Part shown: one piece after another, positions 1-6,965 of the stretch
How the letters are laid out: each line of letters begins with the position of its first letter
How positions within the stretch are numbered: position 1 is the stretch's first letter
Origin: Granulosicoccus sp964390335
GTDB taxonomy: Bacteria; Pseudomonadota; Gammaproteobacteria; Granulosicoccales; Granulosicoccaceae
Direction of reading: 5' to 3'
DNA: 64,000 bases
Assembly: GCA_964390335.1 (NCBI GenBank)
Contig: CAYMHU010000001.1
Span: forward strand, 186,001-250,000
The notes under the pieces: generated by a model
Seen by the model: only the letters and a program-made list of their open reading frames with translations
What the model was told of the DNA's origin: nothing
Databases searched by the model: none
Translations under genes and position numbers: made by a program

Positions 1-246
1 GATGCCATTTTTTCAAACCCCGACGCCAAGTGGATTGAGTTTCAATCGTACCCAATGCCCATTAATGAAACCGGCTTAACAGCCGAACTGTGGATGAATA
101 ACCAGAAAGTCTCCAGCTCCAACACGTTTATGTTGCGCATGCCGTCCCAGCCAGCTGGTTCGCATACCTTGCAGGTAAAGTTGGTTGATGCGGACGGGCG
201 GTTGTTCATGCAATCAACAGCAATTCAAGTACACACCACAAACTAA
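1..246 (+). CDS. C-terminal part of a DUF4124-type protein (5' end outside window)
   Basis: The frame is open from the first base of the window to the stop at 244-246, giving about 81 residues, so the ATG at 55 is probably internal and not the start. The visible part reads like the beta-rich C-terminal domain of the DUF4124 proteins that sit between glnA and ntrB in many gammaproteobacteria; it ends with a pattern of the kind G-S-H-T-L-Q-V-x-L-V-D-A-D-G followed by a final beta strand. Function is unknown for the family. The position just upstream of ntrB supports the call. The N-terminal signal peptide and DUF4124 core are not in the window, so the name rests on the tail plus context. Confidence 0.6.
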   Translation, partial: DAIFSNPDAKWIEFQSYPMPINETGLTAELWMNNQKVSSSNTFMLRMPSQPAGSHTLQVKLVDADGRLFMQSTAIQVHTTN

Positions 247-717
247 ACCGGCTGGCCAGTAGGTCAACACGTTTTATTAACCGCAAGTCTTTTCTACTGC
301 TTACAACTAATAGTTTGTACGACAAGTGGAAGCACTGATCTTGTCGGACCCGTTTATTTCGCTGAGTACCGTTCTTATGAAATTTTTACTTGGCGAAAAA
401 TACTGGAAGACAAAATTGTATCGCTCTGACTTACTCGGCTGATTACTGAGCTTGGGCGCTCGAGGCTGAGCGCTCTATCGACCTACCCCTATTTGTCCTC
501 CGGACATTACCGCACTGCCCTCTGACGACAAATGTCTCATTGCGCACTAATTTTGTGCATTTTTTTGCACCAATGCACTATCATGGTTCGATTGTATTGG
601 CAAAATCCAGCGCCACGCTCTGGCTATCTTATTGATTTTAATGTAGTTATGGTCTCTAAAAGCACGGATCTCATGCCAAACGAATAAGGTTCAAGATTTG
701 CACCATGAGATATAGAG
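247..717. other. 470-bp intergenic region upstream of ntrB
   Basis: No plausible gene is seen on either strand. The region holds an NtrC-like inverted repeat at 544-558, described separately, and a run of T residues next to it. A GG/GC pair at 599-611 resembles a sigma-54 -24/-12 element, but its spacing is one base short. No clear terminator hairpin was found after the upstream gene. Confidence 0.5.
544..558. promoter_or_regulatory. Possible NtrC binding site (GCAC-N7-GTGC)
   Basis: GCAC at 544-547 and GTGC at 555-558 are separated by seven bases, which matches the core of the enteric NtrC operator (GCAC-N7-GTGC). It lies 160 bases upstream of ntrB, where NtrC autoregulation is known in enterics. 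The second half-site pair expected for a strong enhancer is not clear: another GCAC at 567-570 has no partner at the right distance. The assignment is an inference from a short match. Confidence 0.4.
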
Positions 718-1785
718 ATGAATACGACTACTGAAATTACTGGCGAATTTGCATTGCTTGATCAGCTATCCACGGCTGTGCTGCTGCTCGACGACGCGCT
801 GCGTATTGTGTACGTCAATGCGGCTGGTGAGCAGCTGCTGGGCGCCAGTGCGAGTCGCACCATTGGACGGCGATTGACTCAGGTTGTGACTTTGAGCGAT
901 GAGCTGCTCACGCGCATGCGCGAATCGCTGGAGCATGGTCAACCGTTTACAGATCGTCGCGCAAGCTTTGAACCTCGCGGTCACGATCACAAACTGGTGG
1001 ACTGCGCCATCACCCCTTACAGCACGCAACGCTTAAGTCGCGGACTGCTAATTGAGATTGTTGCGATTGATCGACCACTGCGTATCGCTCGCGATGAAGC
1101 GATTTTGTCGCAGCAAGAGCATGCACGTTCGTTGTTACGCGGGCTTGCTCATGAAGTTAAAAACCCATTAGGCGGACTACGTGGTGCAGCACAATTATTG
1201 GAGAAGCAATTAAGCGATCCCGAATTACACGACTACACGTCCATCATTATTCGTGAAGCCGATCGTTTGCAGTCTTTGATAGATCGCATGCTGGGACCCA
1301 GCACAAAACCAAAGCACGAACAGGTCAACGTACATGAAGTATTAGAGCACGTACGAAAAATCACCTTAGTTGGAGCGCCAAGTGGTGTGAACATCACTTT
1401 CGACTATGACCCCAGTATTCCGGAGTTTCATAGCGATAGAGATCGACTGATCCAAGTACTTTTAAACATTGCCGGCAACGCCATTAACGCGATTGGACCA
1501 AAAGGCAATATCGTTTTCAAATCTCGCGTTATCAGTAGTTTTACGATTGGTTCTGAACGACACCCTCTTGTTGCCGCGTTAGAAATACGCGACGACGGCC
1601 CGGGCGTTCCGGAACATTTAATGGATCAAATTTTCTATCCGATGGTATCGGGTACAGACATTGGCAGCGGGCTTGGACTATCCATAGCCCAAAACATCAT
1701 GAATCAGCTTGGCGGTCTTATTGAATGCCAAAGCGAACCGGGGAATACCGTATTCACGGTATTAACTCCGCTGGAGATAGTATGA
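718..1785 (+). CDS. glnL: Nitrogen regulation sensor histidine kinase NtrB
   Basis: This cytoplasmic kinase/phosphatase controls NtrC phosphorylation in response to PII-signalled nitrogen status. The 355-residue length fits the family. Residues about 10-120 form a PAS domain. The H box has the phospho-accepting His near residue 145 in the pattern L-A-H-E-V-K-N-P. The ATPase domain has an N box with N-I-A-G-N-A and a G-rich box with D-D-G-P-G-V followed by G-S-G-L-G-L-S. There are no membrane segments, as expected. It overlaps ntrC by the 4-base ATGA at 1782-1785, so the two are translationally coupled. The preceding DUF4124-type gene is the usual neighbour. Confidence 0.96.
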   Translation: MNTTTEITGEFALLDQLSTAVLLLDDALRIVYVNAAGEQLLGASASRTIGRRLTQVVTLSDELLTRMRESLEHGQPFTDRRASFEPRGHDHKLVDCAITPYSTQRLSRGLLIEIVAIDRPLRIARDEAILSQQEHARSLLRGLAHEVKNPLGGLRGAAQLLEKQLSDPELHDYTSIIIREADRLQSLIDRMLGPSTKPKHEQVNVHEVLEHVRKITLVGAPSGVNITFDYDPSIPEFHSDRDRLIQVLLNIAGNAINAIGPKGNIVFKSRVISSFTIGSERHPLVAALEIRDDGPGVPEHLMDQIFYPMVSGTDIGSGLGLSIAQNIMNQLGGLIECQSEPGNTVFTVLTPLEIV

Positions 1786-3194
1786 GCGGCGAATATATTT
1801 GGGTCATAGACGACGATCAGTCCATTCGATGGGTACTGGAAAAAGCGTTGAAACAGGCTGATATGGAAGTATCAACCTTTGAAACAGCAGACGATGCGTT
1901 GCAGATGGTGCGTGACAATGCCATTCCTCCCAACGCGATAATCAGCGACATTCGTATGCCGGGTTCTGACGGCTTATCACTGTTAAAACAGATTAAAAGT
2001 ATTCATCCCGAGTTACCCGTGCTGATCATGACAGCATTCTCTGATTTAGACAGCACCGTGTCTGCGTTTGAAGAAGGCGCGTTTGAATACATTCCAAAAC
2101 CATTCGATGTTGATCAGGTTATTGAACGCACGCAACGCGCCTGTGAAGTATTGGCGGAAAAACAGAAAACGCCACCGCGTTCGGCTAAGGCAGATACCGA
2201 TGAAGAGCAACACGATGAGCTGATTGGTGATGCGCCGGCAATGCAGGAAGTGTTCAAAGCCATTGGCAGGCTTAGTAAATCAAAAATCACCGTTATGATT
2301 AACGGGGAATCCGGCACTGGTAAAGAACTGATTGCACAAGCCCTGCACCGCCACAGTCCACGTTCAAGTAAGCCTTTTGTTGCGCTGAATATGGCAGCCA
2401 TTCCGCACGATTTAATGGAATCAGAATTATTTGGTCATGAAAAAGGGGCATTTACCGGCGCGCAGTCCATGCGCGTGGGTCGTTTCGAACAATCCGATGG
2501 TGGCACGCTATTCTTAGATGAAATTGGTGATATGCCAGCCACCTTGCAAACCCGTTTGCTGCGAGTGCTTGCTGACGGACAATTTTATCGTGTTGGCGGT
2601 CATACCCCAATTAAAGTGGATGTGCGCATTATCGCAGCCACGCACCAAAACTTAGAAACGTTAGTTGACCAAAAGCTGTTTAGAGAAGATTTATTCCATC
2701 GTTTAAACGTGATTCGCATTGAGGCGCCACCACTGCGTGAACGGCGCGAAGATATTCCCATGCTGTTAAATCACTTTCTGGAAAAAGCGGCAACAGAGCT
2801 TAACGAAACAACAAAGAAGATGACGCCAGAGTTTAAGGCTTATGTCACAGCTTTACCGTGGCCAGGCAATGTCCGCCAGCTACAAAATACCGCTCATTGG
2901 TTAACAGTCATGGCCAGCGGCAACGATTTAAAAGTGGAAGACCTGCCGAAACACAATCAGGAACTGCCGATCGAGGTAGATTCTGACTGGGAAGCAAGTT
3001 TCCGGCAATGGGCTAATAAACAATTGCACGATGGCGAAACCAATTTACTGTCTAAAGCCACGCCTGCGTTTGAGCGAATATTAATTCAAGTGGCGTTAAA
3101 TAAAACCCAAGACAAGCGACAAGAAGCCGCACGACTTTTGGGTTGGGGTCGGAATACGTTGACGCGTAAAATTCGTGAATTGGAATTAGATTAG
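1782..3194 (+). CDS. glnG: Nitrogen regulation response regulator NtrC (sigma-54 activator)
   Basis: This is the response regulator partner of NtrB and activates sigma-54 promoters of nitrogen assimilation genes. I chose the ATG at 1782, which overlaps the ntrB stop, and not the longer upstream extension; this gives 470 residues, the usual NtrC length. A receiver domain comes first, with phospho-acceptor Asp near residue 56 in S-D-I-R-M-P. The AAA+ domain has Walker A G-E-S-G-T-G-K-E near 175-182 and the sigma-54-contacting G-A-F-T-G-A loop near 222-227. A Fis-type helix-turn-helix ends the protein (A-R-L-L-G-W-G-R-N-T-L-T-R-K). All key residues are present. Confidence 0.97.
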   Translation: MSGEYIWVIDDDQSIRWVLEKALKQADMEVSTFETADDALQMVRDNAIPPNAIISDIRMPGSDGLSLLKQIKSIHPELPVLIMTAFSDLDSTVSAFEEGAFEYIPKPFDVDQVIERTQRACEVLAEKQKTPPRSAKADTDEEQHDELIGDAPAMQEVFKAIGRLSKSKITVMINGESGTGKELIAQALHRHSPRSSKPFVALNMAAIPHDLMESELFGHEKGAFTGAQSMRVGRFEQSDGGTLFLDEIGDMPATLQTRLLRVLADGQFYRVGGHTPIKVDVRIIAATHQNLETLVDQKLFREDLFHRLNVIRIEAPPLRERREDIPMLLNHFLEKAATELNETTKKMTPEFKAYVTALPWPGNVRQLQNTAHWLTVMASGNDLKVEDLPKHNQELPIEVDSDWEASFRQWANKQLHDGETNLLSKATPAFERILIQVALNKTQDKRQEAARLLGWGRNTLTRKIRELELD

Positions 3195-3249
3195 TAACAG
3201 CTGCATCCGCCAGTAAGCGCATGATTTGGCCAGCAAACTAAACTTATGA

Positions 3250-3597
3250 CTAGTACGCTTATTACAGCAAACAAGGATTTCAAATGGAAAGCTTGGAGAT
3301 AAATATACCGTCGAACAGGGATATGAGTTCGCAAAGGCTACAGGGCTAGATATTCTTGCTGTAGTAAAACTTGAGTTAGGGTCATTAGAGAAAGTCACTA
3401 GAGTGGTGAAAATACAAGGTTTTGTAAATGCCACAAGTGACTTCCAACAGCACCCCAAAGTGCTAGATGGTTGTTCTGATCTGATGGCTCAAATTTTTGA
3501 AGAAAAAGGCGTGCATGCTCGCTCAGTCTTTGGAGCAAATTCAGTCCGCGGTAATCTGCCGATCATCATCGATTCCATATTCGAGTTTTCAATCTGA
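3250..3597 (+). pseudogene. 5'-truncated RidA/YjgF-family gene remnant
   Basis: Read in frame from just after a stop at 3247-3249, this stretch encodes the last two thirds of a RidA-family protein: S-N-G-K-L-G, then an E-Q-G-Y-E-F-A helix, G-F-V-N-A-T-x-D-F, G-x-S-D-L, and H-A-R-S near the C terminus. RidA proteins deaminate reactive enamine/imine intermediates. The first 30-40 residues, including the start, are missing: no ATG, GTG or TTG occurs in frame before about 3397. The remnant begins roughly 55 bases after ntrC stops, so the 5' end was probably deleted. An ATG at 3403 could in principle start a 64-residue product, but that would lack much of the fold. Confidence 0.75.
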
Positions 3598-3679
3598 ATT
3601 GACATCAAAGCATTGTTGTGGTCAATTGGCGTTGTTTGTGCCAAATACATTATTACCCAGGAAATATTGGATACGTGAA

Positions 3680-4633
3680 ATGAGTTTTAGCCCGTGCCCC
3701 GACCCTACATTGGGCGACCGCAATAGCTGCGATGCCATTGACCTTGTAATCGTGCCCAGAGCCGTGGATCTCGGTGAAATGACTGTTCGCCGAGCACTGC
3801 CTTCCACACAACGACAAATGGTTGGACCGTTTATATTTTTTGATCAAATGGGGCCAGCTGAATTTCTAACCAACCAAGGGATTGATGTTCGACCACATCC
3901 TCATATCAACCTTGCCACATTAACCTATTTATTGAAGGGTGAGATTGTTCATAAGGATAGTTTGGGTTCTGATCTACCTATTCGCCCTGGCGAGGTTAAT
4001 CTAATGAGCGCTGGAAAGGGAATCGTACACTCTGAACGAACCAGCGAGCACCACAAGCAGCACGGACAAACTCTATTTGGCCTTCAAACTTGGATGGCAT
4101 TGCCCATTAATCAAGAAGAAGGATCGCCTGCATTTACGCATCTTGGGAGAGCTGAACTGCCTACTATTGACGCAGAGGGTATTCATGCAAGAGTGATCGC
4201 TGGTAGTGCACTGGGCGTTAACTCGCCTTTAATTACTGCTTCACCAACACTCTACGTCCATACAACACTGTCTCCGAGATCGCAGCTACCTGTGCCAACC
4301 GACTATATCGAGCGTGCAATCTATCTGCTGTCGGGCGAAATATCCATTGACAATAGTCAGTTTTCCGCTGGTCAACTAGTGATACTTAAGCGCAATCAAG
4401 AAGTTGTTATAAAGGCGTCTGATCACGCAGAATTCATGTTATTCGGTGGAGAACCTATGGATGGGCCACGCTACATCTGGTGGAACTTTGTATCCTCTCG
4501 GATCGAACGAATCGAACTCGCCAAGGAAGAATGGTCTCAAGGTGTATTTGATACCGTGCCCGGTGATGAGGACGAGTTCATACCACTGCCAGCTGACGAA
4601 TATCAACCGCGACTTGCGAAAGGTTCTGATTAA
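3680..4633 (+). CDS. Pirin family protein
   Basis: This is a bicupin protein of 317 residues, the usual pirin size. The N-terminal cupin carries the conserved block with V-G-P-F-I-F-F-D and the metal-binding P-H-P-H-I-N-L, followed by G-K-G-I-V-H-S-E. The C-terminal half ends with the typical G-G-E-P-M-D-G-P-R-Y-I-W-W-N-F-V segment. Some bacterial pirins act as quercetin dioxygenases and others bind metabolic enzymes; the sequence does not tell which applies here. The ATG at 3680 is chosen because homology starts just after it; the open frame extends to 3497 but the extra residues look unrelated and overlap the RidA remnant. Downstream it abuts a pilin gene fragment on the opposite strand. 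Confidence 0.9.
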   Translation: MSFSPCPDPTLGDRNSCDAIDLVIVPRAVDLGEMTVRRALPSTQRQMVGPFIFFDQMGPAEFLTNQGIDVRPHPHINLATLTYLLKGEIVHKDSLGSDLPIRPGEVNLMSAGKGIVHSERTSEHHKQHGQTLFGLQTWMALPINQEEGSPAFTHLGRAELPTIDAEGIHARVIAGSALGVNSPLITASPTLYVHTTLSPRSQLPVPTDYIERAIYLLSGEISIDNSQFSAGQLVILKRNQEVVIKASDHAEFMLFGGEPMDGPRYIWWNFVSSRIERIELAKEEWSQGVFDTVPGDEDEFIPLPADEYQPRLAKGSD

Positions 4634-4642
4634 CTAGGACAT

Positions 4643-4748
4643 ACCCAACTAATCGCGCAAAACACCCGCACATTTAGCATGAACACTGGCCACATCCCAT
4701 TGGCCTTCTCGGGTGCAGGCATTCACATACGAGCGGTGTACGCGACGA
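4643..4748 (-). pseudogene. Stray copy of the 3' end of a pilin gene
   Basis: Read on the minus strand, this stretch encodes a C terminus ending N-A-C-T-R-E-G-Q-W-D-V-A-S and C-A-G-V-L-R-D, then stop. It is nearly the same as the end of the pilin-like protein at 6122-6826. At DNA level it aligns with 6116-6220 with about 13 differences in 105 bases by eye. The similarity stops abruptly upstream at about 4748, so only the last 30 or so codons are present. The protein-level match is better than the DNA match, which suggests that it once belonged to a functional paralogue and is not a recent copying accident. Confidence 0.8.
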
Positions 4749-4818
4749 TGTTGGACGTACTAGTTGGATTTGCGCGAAGTAGAGAGCAAAAAAGGCCGAT
4801 TTTGGCCAAGTGCTTCAA

Positions 4819-4848
4819 TTGACACCCGGTATAACTTCGGTTATACCG
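4819..4848 (+). promoter_or_regulatory. Promoter with built-in operator for the RHH antitoxin
   Basis: A perfect -35 box TTGACA (4819-4824), a 17-base spacer and TATACC (4842-4847) form a strong sigma-70 promoter. The spacer and -10 contain a perfect 9-base inverted repeat, CGGTATAAC and GTTATACCG, around a TTCG centre (4827-4848). This is where a ribbon-helix-helix autorepressor would bind. Only six bases separate the -10 from the ATG at 4854, so the transcript would be leaderless or nearly so; no Shine-Dalgarno sequence is seen. Confidence 0.7.
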
Positions 4849-4853
4849 AACGC

Positions 4854-5072
4854 ATGAAAACGGCTATTTCAATACCAGACAAAATCTATGAAGCAGCGGA
4901 GAAAGCTGCGAAGCGTCTAGGTGTATCTCGTAGCGAGTTTTACGTGAATGCTATCGAGGAATATCTTGGCAAAACGTCAGATGAAAATCTAACAGAAGAA
5001 CTGAACAAGGTTCATTCCAATCCAAAGTCCCTACCCCAAAGCGAGCTTGACCGACAGGGAATCAGTGGTTAA
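4854..5072 (+). CDS. Ribbon-helix-helix antitoxin (MazE/CopG-like), C terminus replaced
   Basis: This is a 72-residue product. The N terminus M-K-T-A-I-S-I-P-D-x-I-Y followed by K-R-L-G-V-S-R-S-E-F-Y is typical of the RHH antitoxins that pair with MazF toxins; the middle L-T-E-E-L-N-K-V also fits. The last 10-13 residues do not look like an antitoxin tail. They are MazF-coding DNA read in the wrong frame (see the remnant at 5041-5169). A deletion therefore removed the toxin-binding tail of the antitoxin and most of the toxin. The DNA-binding half is intact and could still occupy the operator at 4827-4848. The start at 4854 is chosen over the ATG-like codon at 4764 because homology and promoter position agree. 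Confidence 0.75.
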   Translation: MKTAISIPDKIYEAAEKAAKRLGVSRSEFYVNAIEEYLGKTSDENLTEELNKVHSNPKSLPQSELDRQGISG

Positions 5073-5169
5073 TGTATCGCAGATAGTAACACTCATTAAA
5101 TCTTTCCTTTCTGATAAAGCTGAAAAAATCAATCCATCGAAAATGAAAGATATTGAGGACGGACTGTGA
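5041..5169 (+). pseudogene. Remnant of a MazF toxin (C-terminal third)
   Basis: In the frame +1 relative to the antitoxin, 5041-5169 encodes a segment with D-R-E-S-V-V-N-V-S-Q-I-V-T-L, then K-S-F-L-S-D-K and S-K-M-K-D-I-E-D-G-L before a stop. This matches the C-terminal third of MazF-family endoribonucleases, which end in a DSVVNVSQIVT block and an E-x-G-L-x-L-x-L-G-L tail. The usual L-x-L-G-L tail is cut off by the TGA at 5167. The first roughly 70 residues, with the start codon and RNA-binding loops, are absent. It overlaps the out-of-frame tail of the antitoxin ORF, marking the deletion junction near 5030-5040. Confidence 0.75.
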
Positions 5170-5259
5170 CTGCCCTTGAACGAATTTATCTTTCGCTCAG
5201 TGCACACTACCACCAGTTTACGAACCGGTCCGAAGCTCTTCTCCAGGAATTTTTAATTG

Positions 5260-5553
5260 TTATGCTGCAAAAAGTTCGATAAGAACTTCTGGCCTTTTCA
5301 AGGCGATAGTGATGAGCTTTTGTGCTGCAGCTGACGGTTTTCTTTCATTCTGTTCCCATTTTTGCAGAGTCCGCACGGAAACACCCAGTAGTGCCGAAAA
5401 TTGAGCTTGTGACATATTCAAATTAACACGTGCAGCTACAATCTCAGACGTCGGCACAACATTACCACTAACACTTTTAATTTCTTTCGCTGCTGCCAAT
5501 AGCTCAGCGGCCAAATCTCGATCTGCGTCTTCAATTCGGTTGTCTTTACTCAT
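5260..5553 (-). CDS. HigA-type antitoxin, XRE-family DNA-binding protein
   Basis: This 97-residue protein has a helix-turn-helix of the Cro/C1 type at about residues 40-85, with the pattern M-S-Q-A-Q-F-S-A-L-L-G-V-S-V-R-T-L-Q-K-W-E-Q. It is the second gene of a toxin-first pair: its ATG overlaps the toxin stop by four bases (5550-5553). In HigBA2 and RelE/NadS-like modules the antitoxin neutralises the toxin and represses the operon. The helix-turn-helix lies in the middle to C-terminal half, leaving an N-terminal stretch of about 35 residues for toxin binding. The gene appears complete. Confidence 0.88.
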   Translation of the reverse strand: MSKDNRIEDADRDLAAELLAAAKEIKSVSGNVVPTSEIVAARVNLNMSQAQFSALLGVSVRTLQKWEQNERKPSAAAQKLITIALKRPEVLIELFAA

Positions 5554-5858
5554 GTGACCAACACCTCTTTCAATTTCTTTAAATCACGCACTTTCATATT
5601 CTCTTTGACATTTTTCCCGTAGATCGTCATTAAGTGCACGTAGTTTTCAATACCTGCGAAATAAATGACACGCACGCCACCACGTTTACCCCCACTTTTT
5701 GCCTGCCATCGAATTTTTCTTACGCCGCCTGAACCAGGAACAACTTCACCCGCTTTTGCATGGCAGGCAATCCAAGAAGCAAATTCTAGAAACTCTTCAT
5801 CACTCCAATATCGAGATTTTTCTGCTTCAAATATGCTGGACTCGATAACGGTGTGCAT
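5550..5858 (-). CDS. HigB2/RelE-type toxin (ribosome-dependent mRNA interferase)
   Basis: The 102-residue product has the HigB2-like layout: an N-terminal strand with E-S-S-I-F, a helical region with Y-W-S-D-E-E-F, then G-S-G-G-V-R-K-I-R-W and G-G-K-R-G-G-V-R-V-I-Y-F, and a late L-M-T-I-Y-G-K strand. Members cleave mRNA in the ribosome A site. The ATG at 5858 is preferred over the codon at 5876: homology begins there and a well-formed promoter ends just upstream. The gene precedes and overlaps its antitoxin. Nothing in the reading frame suggests inactivation, so this looks like a working module, unlike the neighbouring mazEF ruin. Confidence 0.87.
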   Translation of the reverse strand: MHTVIESSIFEAEKSRYWSDEEFLEFASWIACHAKAGEVVPGSGGVRKIRWQAKSGGKRGGVRVIYFAGIENYVHLMTIYGKNVKENMKVRDLKKLKEVLVT

Positions 5859-5864
5859 CAACAA

Positions 5865-5893
5865 AATATACCCCATTGGGGTACGCTGAGCAA
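5865..5893 (-). promoter_or_regulatory. Promoter and operator of the HigB/HigA pair
   Basis: On the minus strand, TTGCTC (complement of 5888-5893), a 17-base spacer and TATATT (complement of 5865-5870) form a sigma-70 promoter. A perfect inverted repeat TACCCC-ATT-GGGGTA spans 5869-5883, inside the spacer and edge of the -10, and is the likely autorepression site. The toxin ATG follows the -10 by six bases, so this mRNA would also be leaderless. The arrangement copies that of the RHH antitoxin promoter at 4819-4848. Confidence 0.65.
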
Positions 5894-5978
5894 GTCAGCT
5901 TGGCCGTTAGCGCAAACTGCAAGTACTCTCCGTAAACACCAGTTAATATGTCATTGGCTGCGGCCAGAGGCTAACTGA

Positions 5979-6107
5979 TTAATTGATGAGAAGAGAAAAG
6001 GAACCTACCACCACGACCGCATAAGCACAGATATTGATGGCGAAAAGGTCGAACCAACCTTGGCAGACTCCGAACGTGTAGATGAGCTAACAGCTCTCGC
6101 GGTCTAA
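5979..6107 (+). other. Open stretch that may be the tail of a lost gene
   Basis: Between the toxin-antitoxin promoter and the pilin gene, the plus strand is open from a stop at 5976 to a stop at 6105-6107. The translation is charged and protein-like (D-I-D-G-E-K-V-E-P-T-L then E-R-V-D-E-L-T-A-L-A-V) but has no start codon context or Shine-Dalgarno site. I do not recognise it. It could be the 3' end of a gene truncated when the accessory DNA arrived, or chance. Confidence 0.25.
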
Positions 6108-6115
6108 CCCGCGTT

Positions 6116-6220
6116 ACCCAACTACTCGCGCAACACACCCGCACAATTAGCATGACCACTGGCCACATCCCATTGACCTTCACGTGTACAAGCATTTACA
6201 TAAGAGCGGTGCACACGGAA
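6116..6220. repeat. Right copy of a ~105-bp diverged direct repeat (pilin 3' end)
   Basis: This matches 4643-4747 in the same orientation with about 13 mismatches by eye. The right copy is the true 3' end of the pilin-like gene. The pair brackets the DNA carrying both toxin-antitoxin loci (4748-6115). Confidence 0.8.
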
Positions 6221-6826
6221 TCGCCCACTTTCAGGTTTGCCATCATCAAGCTTCATATCAAGTTGTGACAAAATGTTTACCGGGATATGATCGCCGGTGA
6301 AAAATTCGTGGGCTAGACCTTCCACATCAGCCGCTTGTGCGCTGTAGCTTATTTTGTAATAACCATTGAACGGATTGCGGGGACACGTTTGTGGCCCGCA
6401 TTCCATATCGGACGCGGTACCGGTTGCGTTTTGCGCACCATCAAAGTTGCCGGAGATAAGCCCTGCTAACGCTAACTGTTGCCAAACTGCCGCGCGCTCC
6501 TGGCCGCCGTCTATACGTCCATTGCCGTTGCCCTGCACTGCAGCATTATCTATTTGGGTGCGGGCGGATGCGAAGTCACCAGGGATAGAGCGGTAACGTT
6601 CCTGAAACGAAAACCATGCCGCACGAATACCGGATACATCGGCGCTTAATGAACGGACGCGAGCACTATCGATAAGCGCCTGCCCCTTGAAAACCCCGCC
6701 CATTATTAAGCCAATAATAACGAGCACAATGGCGATTTCAACGAGTGTGAAGCCCGTTTGTGGCTTGCCAATCTGAGTGTTGCCCATCTTCTTTAACCCA
6801 TCTAAGCGATTAGTGTGTCGTGACAT
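6122..6826 (-). CDS. Type IV prepilin-like / pseudopilin protein
   Basis: This is a 234-residue protein with a short basic leader, the prepilin peptidase site at G-F-T-L-V-E, and a hydrophobic helix (I-A-I-V-L-V-I-I-G-L-I-M-G-G-V). After cleavage, Glu5 of the mature protein is present. The globular part has paired cysteines at residues of the type C-G-P-Q-T-C and near the C terminus (A-C-T-R and N-C-A-G). The ATG at 6826 is chosen because an AAGGAG Shine-Dalgarno site lies seven bases upstream; TTG at 6832 is less likely. No other pilus genes are adjacent, so it may be a minor pilin working with machinery encoded elsewhere. Its 3' end is duplicated at 4643-4748. Confidence 0.87.
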   Translation of the reverse strand: MSRHTNRLDGLKKMGNTQIGKPQTGFTLVEIAIVLVIIGLIMGGVFKGQALIDSARVRSLSADVSGIRAAWFSFQERYRSIPGDFASARTQIDNAAVQGNGNGRIDGGQERAAVWQQLALAGLISGNFDGAQNATGTASDMECGPQTCPRNPFNGYYKISYSAQAADVEGLAHEFFTGDHIPVNILSQLDMKLDDGKPESGRFRVHRSYVNACTREGQWDVASGHANCAGVLRE

Positions 6827-6965
6827 GCTCAATCTCCTTATTGAATGTCGGTGTGCTTTGCAGCAGATAGCGGCTAGTTTCCGTGATAGACACTAATTAA
6901 TCAACAGTGAAAAAGTTCAGTGATTAGTTTTTGATCGTGAACACTGTTGCGCTAGCCGGTACCCA

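Noticed and set aside
598..612. Possible sigma-54 -24/-12 promoter upstream of ntrB
   Set aside because: GG and GC elements are one base too close, and the flanking consensus is poor.
3403..3597. Short CDS starting at ATG 3403
   Set aside because: It is only the end of the RidA remnant; the homology continues upstream without a start codon.
4446..4637. 63-codon frame inside the pirin gene
   Set aside because: Out-of-frame shadow of the pirin C-terminal half.
5665..5889. 74-codon plus-strand frame over the HigB toxin gene
   Set aside because: It is the antisense shadow of a clear toxin gene with no homology of its own.
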